Assembly: GCF_022227845.1 (NCBI RefSeq)
Contig: NZ_JAJNQN010000004.1
Location: 124,001-188,000, forward strand
DNA length: 64,000 bases
Direction: 5' to 3'
DNA from: Ectothiorhodospira lacustris
GTDB taxonomy: Bacteria > Pseudomonadota > Gammaproteobacteria > Ectothiorhodospirales > Ectothiorhodospiraceae
The position numbers were made by a program, and so were the translations under genes. Positions 46,572 through 56,360 of this stretch are shown here, one piece after another (the first letter of the stretch is position 1; the number at the start of each line of letters is the position of its first letter). The notes beneath the pieces were generated by a model that was not told where the DNA came from, did no database searches, and saw nothing but the letters and a program-made list of their open reading frames with translations.

Positions 46572-47060
46572 ATGCCCTTTTCCGTCATCACCAAAACCGG
46601 CCGCGGCTGGGAGCTGGCCAGCGAACCGCACCCGTCCGCCTTGGTCGCTGTCAGCGACATGGCCAGCCTGGACCAGCGCGGATTCTCACCGCGTTGTGTC
46701 GTTGACGGGGTGAACCGGGACGCCGCCATCAATGGCGAAGCGTTCACGCCCGTCTGCGACAACGAGCCGGGTTCCGTTCGGCGATTCCTGGCCACCAGCG
46801 CCCGGCCATCCTACGAGCCACCGAAAACGGAAGCACCGAAGGCATCCAGTCCCGCCGCGCTCACCGGGATGCCGGTCTATGCCGCCCTGCCGTTTGTTGT
46901 CTCGAATGGCAACCGGAGGATTCATCAAAGCGAATGGGAGGCCGCCTGCAAAGCCGGACGACTTCCCGAAGGTTTCACCGCCCGCCAGACCATGCCCGGT
47001 GGTGAAAGCCGGATTGTGCCTGACGCCGAAGTTAAAGCCGTCATGCAAAGCACCGGGTGA
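46572..47060 (+). CDS. Hypothetical protein, last gene of the element
   Basis: 162-aa protein. MPFSVITKTGRGWELASEPH opens a compact N-terminal part. A Pro/Ala/Lys linker (EPPKTEAPKASSPAALTG) then leads to a second small domain (VYAALPFVVSNGNRRIHQSE ... RQTMPGGESRIVPDAEVKAV). The style suggests a structural or adaptor protein, but no family is recognised. AGGATT precedes the ATG. A terminator lies about 170 bp downstream. Confidence 0.6.
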   Translation: MPFSVITKTGRGWELASEPHPSALVAVSDMASLDQRGFSPRCVVDGVNRDAAINGEAFTPVCDNEPGSVRRFLATSARPSYEPPKTEAPKASSPAALTGMPVYAALPFVVSNGNRRIHQSEWEAACKAGRLPEGFTARQTMPGGESRIVPDAEVKAVMQSTG

Positions 47061-47227
47061 TCCCGGCGGGGGATTGGTCGGCGAGTGCCCCCGGTCCAAA
47101 TCGAACCCCGACAGCGAGCGGTCCACTGCTGGGACGCGGCTCGCACCCATCCAGGGAATCCGCCGAGCCTCCCGGCGGAGGCGTACCGGCAAGCCGCACC
47201 GGACCCGAAACGCGGCACCCATCGCAG

Positions 47228-47255
47228 AAGCCCGGAGAGATCCGGGCTTTTCTTT
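47228..47255 (+). terminator. Rho-independent terminator at the end of the element's gene string
   Basis: AAGCCCGGA-GAGA-TCCGGGCTT followed by TTCTTT: a perfect 9-bp stem with a broken U-tract, reading plus, the direction of all the element's genes. Confidence 0.8.
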
Positions 47256-47545
47256 GTCCCGGTCCGATCTGTGCATGGCGGAATGAACCATGCATGGCTG
47301 CACGATCCGTTCCAGCAAGCAATACCGAGGCCATCAAATCGCAAGCCGCTGATTCTGAACGCCTGGATTTTCGCGTGGCCCAGCGATTGCATGGCGGGTG
47401 ACACCGGGACCGGGGTCAGGGGTCGGCGGATACCCTGCCCAGGGCCGCACCGGGAGGCGGATCAGGGGCCGGCAGCGCCGCCCACCTGGGCCAGCACCGG
47501 CAGGGTGCCCGATCCGTTCACCCGCTGCCCGGATTGTTCCGCTTA

Positions 47546-47565
47546 GGAGCCCCAGGGGAGCCCAG
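47546..47565 (+). repeat. 20-bp end repeat, right copy (candidate integrase arm site)
   Basis: It is identical to 36113-36132 in the same orientation and lies about 55 bp inside attR. Confidence 0.6.
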
Positions 47566-47619
47566 CGGGGGAGGGGGAAGGCCGTGGGGGCGTTGGGCGG
47601 CTGTAAGTGTCTGATTTTA

Positions 47620-47696
<77 letters not shown>

Positions 47697-47816
47697 AAGG
47701 GGAAGGAAATCAAGGATAGGGGAAGATACAAGAGATCGGGCGACAGGGGAAGCTTGTCCCGGGTTTTCCGGCATTTGCGGGGGGTGTTTCTGCCCCTGGC
47801 GTGGCGCGTCTTGTTG

Positions 47817-47864
47817 TTCACCGCCAGACCCGCACCCGCGTTTGCGGGGCGGCCTGGCGGTGAA
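47817..47864. repeat. Long perfect hairpin between tRNA-Ile and rpoD
   Basis: TTCACCGCCAG (47817-47827) and CTGGCGGTGAA (47854-47864) are 11-bp perfect arms, with a second inner stem CCCGC/GCGGG. It lies 37 bp after the rpoD stop on the minus strand. No U-tract follows, so it may be a processing or attenuating hairpin or a weak terminator. Confidence 0.6.
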
Positions 47865-47900
47865 CCAGGCTTAATTATTCCAGTTATTCCATTATTTCAG

Positions 47901-49766
<1,866 letters not shown>

Positions 49767-49915
49767 GGAAACCTGCTCAAGCTGGGACCTGTGCGCAAAC
49801 CGGGGAGGCTCTGGCCGGGACTGAAACGTTCAAGTATAGCACTCAATATGGGTCGCTACCATCTTCACCCGAAACAGGATGCTATCCTGCGGGTGGCCTT
49901 GATGCTGTGCGTGGC

Positions 49916-51673
49916 CTACTGAGGCTTCCTGATCAGCAAGGTTTTCAGTTCGGCCTTTTCATCATCCGACAAGGCCGCCCGGGACGCCTTGGCCAGCAAG
50001 GCCTCGGTGCGCTGCTGTATGTACTGTTGACGCAGGCGGCCCAGGGCATCCTGCAGCAGTTTCGGCACCGCTTCTTCCTGGCTGGGCGGCGGCTGCCATT
50101 GGGCCAATTTTAGTAGATGCCGGCCGGTTTCGCTGTCTCGCCAGCGCTCCAGTAGCCCCGCGGTTGTTAGATGGGGGTTCTGCCTGAGAGTTTCAAGCAC
50201 TTGTACCAGGACTTTGACCCCCGGTGTGTTCAGGTGCTCAAGCCAGTGCATGTCACCCAGGTCCTGAGCCAGTGTCGGCTGGTCCAGCAGTACCGACAAT
50301 GCCAGGCGTACCGGCGTGATCTCCAGTCGTTGCCGTCGGGTCGCCGGGGAGGGGCGGGGAGGGGGCGAGGGCGCCGGGGTGTCGTCGGGGGCACGCGGAC
50401 CCAGACCCCGTTCGAACTGATCCGTGGAAACACTGGCCAGTTGCGCCAGTTCGTTGATGATCTGGGCTCGCAGCAGGCCTTCGGGCATGTCACGGATCAG
50501 CCGTGCGGCCTGGGCGCCCAGGGCGGCCCGACCTTCCCGGGTGCCGGCGTCATGGCGCTGCCGGAGTCCGTCGATGAGCACATCTGACAGGGGGCGGGCC
50601 TGACGCATGCGTGCCTGCAGACCTTCGGGACCTTCCCGGCGCACCAGGGTATCCGGGTCTTCACCTTCCGGCAGGAACAGAAAACGGACCTGACGCCCGT
50701 CCCGCATCACCGGCAGGGTCTGCTCCAGGGCACGCCAGGCGGCTTCCCGGCCGGCCCGATCACCGTCGAAGCAGAACACCAGGTGCGGGACCACCCGGAA
50801 CAGTCGTTCCAGGTGATCCCGGGTGGTGGCGGTGCCCAGGGTGGCCACCGCATTGCGCAGGCCGAACTGGGCCAGGGCAATGACATCCATGTAACCTTCC
50901 ACCACCAGCAGTTCCTCCAGCCGGGGAGAGGCCTTGCGGGCTTCATACAGGCCGTAGAGGTGTTGACCCTTATGAAACACAGGGGTTTCCGGGGTGTTCA
51001 GGTATTTGGGGTCGCCCGGCCCCAGCAGGCGACCACCAAAGCCCACCACCCGGCCGCGGCTGTCGCGGATGGGGAACATGATGCGGCCCCGGAACCGGTC
51101 ATAGGGCGGGCCGCTGTCCCGACGGGTGGCCAGGCCGGCGCTGAGCAGTTCCTGTTCCTCAAATTCCCCGCTCAGGGTCCGGAGCAGGTCATCACGGACG
51201 TTGGGGGCAAAACCCAGGCGATAATCCCGGGCGATCTCGCCAGTAAGTCCCCGCTGCTTGAGATAGTCCACGGCCTCCGGGTGGTGCCTCAGGTTGTCGG
51301 TGAAATGGGCGGCGGCGGCCTCCTGGGCGGCGATGAGGCGCTGGAAGTCTTCGCTATCCCGGCGTCCCGGGCCGCTTTCCCGAGGGACGTCCATCCCGGC
51401 CCGTCGAGCCAGCTCTTCCACCGCCTCGACAAACTCCATGTTGTCGTACTCCATCAGAAAGCTGATGGCGGTGCCGTGGGCGCCGCAGCCGAAGCAGTGA
51501 TAGAACTGCTTCTGCGGCGTGACATAGAAAGACGGGGTCTTTTCCGCGTGAAAGGGACAGCAGGCGGTATATTCCCGGCCCTGTTTCTTCAGGGTAACGC
51601 GGCTACCCACCAGCTCCACGATGTCGGTACGGGCCAGCAGTTCATCAATGAAGGTTTGGGGAATGCGGGACAT
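49916..51673 (-). CDS. dnaG: DNA primase DnaG
   Basis: Replicative primase of 585 aa. Seen: the N-terminal CHC2 zinc finger (CCPFHAEKTPSFYVTPQKQF, YHCFGCGAHG), the DnaG core with VVGFGGRLLGPGDPKYLNTP, the TOPRIM domain (LLVVEGYMDVIALAQFGLRN, VFCFDGDRAGREAAWRALEQ, FLPEGEDPDTLVRREG), and a C-terminal DnaB-binding helical domain. It precedes rpoD by about 150 bp. The usual upstream rpsU is absent from this window, and the DamX-like gene takes that place. Confidence 0.97.
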   Translation of the reverse strand: MSRIPQTFIDELLARTDIVELVGSRVTLKKQGREYTACCPFHAEKTPSFYVTPQKQFYHCFGCGAHGTAISFLMEYDNMEFVEAVEELARRAGMDVPRESGPGRRDSEDFQRLIAAQEAAAAHFTDNLRHHPEAVDYLKQRGLTGEIARDYRLGFAPNVRDDLLRTLSGEFEEQELLSAGLATRRDSGPPYDRFRGRIMFPIRDSRGRVVGFGGRLLGPGDPKYLNTPETPVFHKGQHLYGLYEARKASPRLEELLVVEGYMDVIALAQFGLRNAVATLGTATTRDHLERLFRVVPHLVFCFDGDRAGREAAWRALEQTLPVMRDGRQVRFLFLPEGEDPDTLVRREGPEGLQARMRQARPLSDVLIDGLRQRHDAGTREGRAALGAQAARLIRDMPEGLLRAQIINELAQLASVSTDQFERGLGPRAPDDTPAPSPPPRPSPATRRQRLEITPVRLALSVLLDQPTLAQDLGDMHWLEHLNTPGVKVLVQVLETLRQNPHLTTAGLLERWRDSETGRHLLKLAQWQPPPSQEEAVPKLLQDALGRLRQQYIQQRTEALLAKASRAALSDDEKAELKTLLIRKPQ

Positions 51674-51726
51674 GGACTTTCCTGGCCCTTCTCCCGCGAG
51701 GGGAGAAGGGCATGCCGGCGGCTGAA

Positions 51727-53286
51727 TCAGTTCGCCATCGCGTCCTGCACCGACCGGAAACTACGGATGAACGGCTGATTGCGCCGGACTTCCGCCGGCA
51801 GGGCAGGGATGGCGCTGCGGGCGGCGTCGGCGGTGGCATAGGAGCCAAATATCAGCACATACAGGGTCTGTTCCCCACGCCGCATGGGGAACCAGGCGAC
51901 ATCTCCGGGCAGATTGGTGTTGCGGGCATAGTCCCGGACCGCCGCCTCATTGCCCCCGGCCAGAATCTGGACGGTGAAACGATCCGGAGACTGGGCGCGG
52001 AGCCACTGGACATCACGGATGCGTTTGCCGTCTGCCGTGGTCGGCGCCGGAGCGGGCGGTTGCGGTGCCGCTGGTGCCGGTTGCGCTGGTGCCGGTGCCG
52101 GTGCCGGTGCCGGTGCCGGTTGTGCCGGGGCGGGAGGTGCGGGCTCAGGCGCCGGCATCGATTCGGGTTCCGGCTCCGGTTCCGGCATCGGGGTCGGATC
52201 GGGTGCCGGTGCCGGTGCCGGTGCCGGGCGGGGCGGCGTGATTGGCACAGGCTGAACCGGTACCGGCTGCAGGATGCGGTCCTGAGGCTGTTCCACGGGT
52301 GCCGGCCGGGAGGGTTGCTGCGGCAACATGATGGGCTGGCTGAGGGTGGTATCCGGGGTATCGTCGCGACCCGTGAAGAGGCTGGTCAGGGTCAGTGCCA
52401 CGGCCACCAGGACCACGCCGGCCACTGCCGGCGCAAACCAGCGCTGCTGCCAGAAGGCCGCAGCGGTGCCGGTGCCGTCGTCGTCGTCGGTTTCCTCGTC
52501 TTCGGGTGCCGTGGAAGCGCCCGGGTTGCCGAACAGGGCGGCAAGGCGCTTGTTGGCGAGGGTATTGATGCGTCCGGGCAACCCTGCGGAATCCCGGTGG
52601 ATCGCCTGGATCGCATCATCGTCCAGCAATCGGGGGTTTTCCAGACCGGCGGCCTGAAGCCGGTGACGCAGATAGGCGGCCGTCTGCTCCCGGGTAAAGG
52701 GGCGCATCTGCACGGTCATTTGCGTTTCCGGGGTGTCCAGGGACTCATCCAGGGTGCTCAGACGTTCTTCAATCTCCGGTTCGCCCACCAGCAGCAGGCC
52801 GAAACATCGATCGGTCTGATCATGGACATGGCGCCGGGTCTGAACCAGCTCCGCCAGGACTTCCGAGTCAAGCAGATGGGCATCGTCAATGGCCAGTATG
52901 GGGCGCATACCCTGCTGGATCATGGCGGTCATGAAACCGTCCAGATGATCACCGCCCTGGGGCGGGGCCGCATCCTTCCAATACTGACGCACGGTGTAGT
53001 CGATGGCCGCCAGGCTGATGTTGGCGCGGGCCTTGAAGGCACAGAAGTCCAGGTTCTCTCGGCCCTGCCCCAGTATCTTCAGCAGCTGGGTACTCTTGCC
53101 CACGCCCAGCTCGCCCTTGAGGATGACGATGTTCTGGTCATTGCGTAGATGTTCAAGGACCACGTTCACCGGCATGTCGGTGGCCGGATCCGTGTAGAGG
53201 AATTCCTCGTTGGCGACTGGACCGAAAGGTTGTTGCTGGAGTCCGAGTCTTTCGAGACAGTCGGCGGACAGCATGTCGTTGGCCAT
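51727..53286 (-). CDS. DamX/ExeA-like AAA ATPase with C-terminal SPOR domain
   Basis: 519-aa inner-membrane protein combining an ExeA/GspA-type AAA domain (Walker A LKGELGVGKSTQLLKI, Walker B RPILAIDDAHLLDSEVLAEL), one transmembrane helix (WFAPAVAGVVLVAVALTLTS, near residue 290), a Pro/Ala low-complexity periplasmic region and a C-terminal SPOR domain (RFTVQILAGGNEAAVRDYAR ... ETLYVLIFGSYATADAARSA-like). Place and architecture match gammaproteobacterial DamX, a septal-ring protein. The Pro-Ala region is encoded by GGTGCC hexamer runs (five copies at 52088-52117, four at 52202-52225), which could change length by slippage without a frameshift. Confidence 0.88.
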   Translation of the reverse strand: MANDMLSADCLERLGLQQQPFGPVANEEFLYTDPATDMPVNVVLEHLRNDQNIVILKGELGVGKSTQLLKILGQGRENLDFCAFKARANISLAAIDYTVRQYWKDAAPPQGGDHLDGFMTAMIQQGMRPILAIDDAHLLDSEVLAELVQTRRHVHDQTDRCFGLLLVGEPEIEERLSTLDESLDTPETQMTVQMRPFTREQTAAYLRHRLQAAGLENPRLLDDDAIQAIHRDSAGLPGRINTLANKRLAALFGNPGASTAPEDEETDDDDGTGTAAAFWQQRWFAPAVAGVVLVAVALTLTSLFTGRDDTPDTTLSQPIMLPQQPSRPAPVEQPQDRILQPVPVQPVPITPPRPAPAPAPAPDPTPMPEPEPEPESMPAPEPAPPAPAQPAPAPAPAPAPAQPAPAAPQPPAPAPTTADGKRIRDVQWLRAQSPDRFTVQILAGGNEAAVRDYARNTNLPGDVAWFPMRRGEQTLYVLIFGSYATADAARSAIPALPAEVRRNQPFIRSFRSVQDAMAN

Positions 53287-53300
53287 GGCTTACCTGGGTG

Positions 53301-54482
53301 TCATGAGAGTGTGTTCGGGTCGAACAGGCGACCGTACTCGGCAATGGCAAAACGATCGGTCATGCCTGCCAGATAGTCTGCGATGGCGCGGGCCCGGCCG
53401 GTGTCGCCGGATTCCGCCGCCAGGCGTTTCGCCTTGTGTTCATGTTCGGTGGGCAACAGCGCAGGGTCGGCCATGTAGGCCTGGAACAGCGCTGTCAGCA
53501 CCCCGGCTGCCTTGACGGTCATGCGCTTGACCCGGTAATGCCGGTAGAGATGCTGACGCAGAAACCGTTTCAATTCAAGGTTATATTCCCGGATCTGTGG
53601 ACTGAAGCAAATCAGGGGGCGGGGCTGCAGGCGCACGGCCTCCAGGCTGTCCGGGGCGGCCTCGATGATGCGGGCCCGGCTGCTGTCTATCAGGTCTGTG
53701 ACCAGACGGTTGATCATACGGCGGATCACTTCGTGGCGGGTGCGTTTTTCACTCAGCGTCGGGAAGCGGGTGCGCACCTCATGGAAGGCCTCCCGGAACA
53801 GGGTGACTTCCAGAAGCTGATCCACGGTGATCAGCCCCGAGCGCAGACCGTCATCCACGTCGTGGTTATTGTAGGCGATTTCGTCCGCCAGGTTGTTGAG
53901 CTGGGCCTCCAGGCTGGGCTGATGGCCGAGGAGGAAACGGGCCCCGACATCGCCCAGGGTGGGTGCCGCCGTCGGGGTGCAATGCTTGAGGATGCCTTCC
54001 CGGGTCTCGAAGGTCAGGTTCAGGCCGTCGAACTCCGCGTAATGGGCCTCCAGCACATCCACCACCCGCAAGGACTGCAGATTGTGCTCGAACCCGCCGT
54101 AATCGGCCATGCACAGGTTCAGGGCATCCTGACCGGCATGACCGAAGGGGGTGTGACCCAGGTCGTGGGCCAGGGCAATGGCCTCGGTGAGGTCTTCGTT
54201 GAGACGCAGCACCCGGGCGATGGCACGGGCGATCTGTGCCACTTCCAGGCTATGGGTGAGGCGAGTACGGAACAGGTCCCCCTCGTGATTGACGAATACC
54301 TGGGTCTTGTATTCCAGACGCCGGAAGGCGGTGGAATGGATGATGCGGTCCCGGTCGCGCTGAAACTCGCTGCGATAGCGGGGCGGGTCTTCAGGGTGAT
54401 GGCGCCCCCGGCTGCTGCACTCATGCGCCGCATAAGGGGCGAAGCGCTCGGGTTCCATGGCGGGCGCCGGATGGGTGTTCAT
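53301..54482 (-). CDS. dgt: Deoxyguanosinetriphosphate triphosphohydrolase-like protein
   Basis: HD-domain dNTP triphosphohydrolase of 393 aa, type 2 subfamily (about 370-400 aa), which hydrolyses dNTPs to nucleosides and triphosphate. Metal-binding motif: [20 protein letters not shown] and [20 protein letters not shown] (H...HD). [40 protein letters not shown] and [20 protein letters not shown] (final Asp) also match. It lies between aroB and the DamX-like gene; its start overlaps the aroB stop by four bases. Confidence 0.93.
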   Translation of the reverse strand: MNTHPAPAMEPERFAPYAAHECSSRGRHHPEDPPRYRSEFQRDRDRIIHSTAFRRLEYKTQVFVNHEGDLFRTRLTHSLEVAQIARAIARVLRLNEDLTEAIALAHDLGHTPFGHAGQDALNLCMADYGGFEHNLQSLRVVDVLEAHYAEFDGLNLTFETREGILKHCTPTAAPTLGDVGARFLLGHQPSLEAQLNNLADEIAYNNHDVDDGLRSGLITVDQLLEVTLFREAFHEVRTRFPTLSEKRTRHEVIRRMINRLVTDLIDSSRARIIEAAPDSLEAVRLQPRPLICFSPQIREYNLELKRFLRQHLYRHYRVKRMTVKAAGVLTALFQAYMADPALLPTEHEHKAKRLAAESGDTGRARAIADYLAGMTDRFAIAEYGRLFDPNTLS

Positions 54483-55570
54483 GGGCGGGCCAAGGCCTCC
54501 AGGGTATCGTCCAGGGCGAGGGGATCGAAGTCGGCGGTGACCAGTGACTGTCCGATGCCCCGCATGAGCACCAGTCGCAGCCGACCTTGCCGGACCTTCT
54601 TGTCCACCGCCATCAACTCCCGAAACCGGGTTGCGGAGAGTCCCGGCGGGGCCTCGACGGGCAGCCCCGCGGCATGGATCAGGGCCGTGATACGTTCCAT
54701 GTCGGACTCGCCCATCCAGCCCATGCGGCAGGACATCCGTGCGGCCATCACCATGCCCATGGCCACGGCCTCGCCGTGCAGCCAGCGGCCGTAGCCCAGT
54801 CCGGTCTCGATGGCGTGGCCGAAGGTATGGCCCAGGTTGAGCAGGGCGCGGCGGCCGGATTCCCGCTCATCCTCCGCCACCACCCGTGCCTTGTCGGCGC
54901 AGGCGCGGCGGATGGCGAAGGCCAGGGCCTCCGGGTCTCGCGCCCGCAGGCGGGGGAGGTGCTGTTCCAACCACTGGAAGAATTCCGGATCATCGATGAG
55001 GCCGTACTTGATCACCTCGGCGATGCCGGCGCTCAGTTCCCGGTCGGGCAGGGTGTTGAGGGTGTCGGTGTCGATCAACACCAGACGGGGCTGGTGAAAG
55101 GCCCCGATCATGTTCTTGCCCAGAGGGTGATTGACGCCGGTCTTGCCGCCGACGGACGAGTCCACCTGGGAGAGCAGGGTGGTGGGGACCTGAATGAAAT
55201 CGATACCCCGCTGATAGCTGGCGGCGGCAAAGCCGGTGATGTCGCCGATCACCCCGCCGCCCAGGGCGATCAGTACGGCACCGCGGTCCAGGCGCCGCTC
55301 CAGCAGGGCAGTGTAGATCGCATCCAGGGTCTGCAGATTCTTGAACTGCTCGCCATCGGGCAGGACCACCGTCTCCACCGGGCCGGAACCGGTCCGGGCC
55401 AGGGTCCGGGTGAGGGTATCCAGATAGAGGGGCGCGATGGTTTCGTTGGTGACCACCATGGTCCGCCGGCCCTCAAGGGCCTGGGCAAACCGCGCCGGTT
55501 CGTCAAGAAGACCCCGGCCGATATGAATCGGATAGCTACGTTCGTCAAGATCAACGGTGAGTGTGTCCAT
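54479..55570 (-). CDS. aroB: 3-dehydroquinate synthase
   Basis: Second step of the shikimate pathway (DAHP to 3-dehydroquinate), 363 aa. The start is ATG 55568-55570 ([20 protein letters not shown]); the longer frame is unsupported. Seen: [78 protein letters not shown] and the zinc-binding [25 protein letters not shown] region. It follows aroK by about 60 bp, the conserved aroK-aroB order, and overlaps dgt. Confidence 0.97.
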   Translation of the reverse strand: MDTLTVDLDERSYPIHIGRGLLDEPARFAQALEGRRTMVVTNETIAPLYLDTLTRTLARTGSGPVETVVLPDGEQFKNLQTLDAIYTALLERRLDRGAVLIALGGGVIGDITGFAAASYQRGIDFIQVPTTLLSQVDSSVGGKTGVNHPLGKNMIGAFHQPRLVLIDTDTLNTLPDRELSAGIAEVIKYGLIDDPEFFQWLEQHLPRLRARDPEALAFAIRRACADKARVVAEDERESGRRALLNLGHTFGHAIETGLGYGRWLHGEAVAMGMVMAARMSCRMGWMGESDMERITALIHAAGLPVEAPPGLSATRFRELMAVDKKVRQGRLRLVLMRGIGQSLVTADFDPLALDDTLEALARP

Positions 55571-55631
55571 AGGGCCATCATACTCGACGTGTGAAAACCA
55601 AGACCAGATGCGGTAAGCCGGGATGAATGCG

Positions 55632-56195
55632 TCAGGTTCCCACCACCTGGTCCGCACCCACACCGCGGGGGGGTGCGGCAGCCCCCCCCGGTCGCCGGAA
55701 ACGCCGGGCAATGGTCCTGACCGTACCGCGCAGATGTTCCCGGTCGGTGTCCACGATCAGGTGGGCGATTTCCCGGTACAAGGGGTCGCGGGTACGGAAC
55801 AGTGCTTCCAGGCGGGCGCGGGGATTGTCGGTCTGCAACAGGGGGCGGTTGCGGTCCCGGGAGGTGCGTCGTAGTTGGGTATTCACCGAGGCGCGCAGAT
55901 AGACCACCAGACCGCACCGGGCGAGCCGGGTCCGGTTCTCCGGGCGCATCACCACGCCGCCGCCCGTTGCCAGCACGATGCCCTGACGATTGCACAGATC
56001 GTCGATCACGGCCGATTCCCGGTCCCGGAAACCGGTCTCGCCCTCGTATTCGAAGATGGTGGGGATGTCCACCCCGGTGCGCCGCTCGATTTCCTTGTCG
56101 CTGTCCACGAAGGGCAGATGCAGATAGGTGGCCAGGTGGCGGCCCACGGTGGATTTGCCGGCACCCATGGGGCCGATGAGGATGATGTTGGACAT
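55632..56195 (-). CDS. aroK: Shikimate kinase
   Basis: Phosphorylates shikimate at the 3-OH; 187 aa. The start is ATG 56193-56195 ([20 protein letters not shown], which includes Walker A). Also seen: [20 protein letters not shown] with the shikimate-binding Asp, [25 protein letters not shown] (GGG), and the lid [20 protein letters not shown]. The C-terminal 15 residues ([18 protein letters not shown]) are a non-conserved extension. It is first gene of aroK-aroB-dgt-DamX-like. Confidence 0.97.
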   Translation of the reverse strand: MSNIILIGPMGAGKSTVGRHLATYLHLPFVDSDKEIERRTGVDIPTIFEYEGETGFRDRESAVIDDLCNRQGIVLATGGGVVMRPENRTRLARCGLVVYLRASVNTQLRRTSRDRNRPLLQTDNPRARLEALFRTRDPLYREIAHLIVDTDREHLRGTVRTIARRFRRPGGAAAPPRGVGADQVVGT

Positions 56196-56360
56196 GCCGG
56201 CCAAGACGGGGAATCCCACTCGTTTCACGTGGTTGCGATGGTGGCATGGAGCGGTGAAGGATGGCAAATGCAGCGGACATGTCGGCGGTGGTGGAAGTGG
56301 ATTACACTCGGGCAAGGACCGCTGTCATTCCAGTGCGCACTTCACCATGGAGTCATTCGC

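Larger units (their letters stand above)
47061..47619. other. Right-end noncoding region of the element
   Basis: About 560 bp without a supported gene: open frames exist on both strands but lack ribosome-binding sites and family features. It contains the terminator at 47228, the right 20-bp end repeat at 47546 and, from 47527 on, the stretches shared with the chromosomal flank left of attL. A small RNA is possible but not shown. Confidence 0.5.

Noticed and set aside
47085-47546. Plus-strand open frames at the right end of the element
   Set aside because: No ribosome-binding site, Pro/Arg-rich shadow composition, and they cross the terminator at 47228-47255.
55875-56360. N-terminal extension of the PrsT frame
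   Set aside because: It overlaps aroK on the other strand, and the lipoprotein signal peptide begins at 56361.
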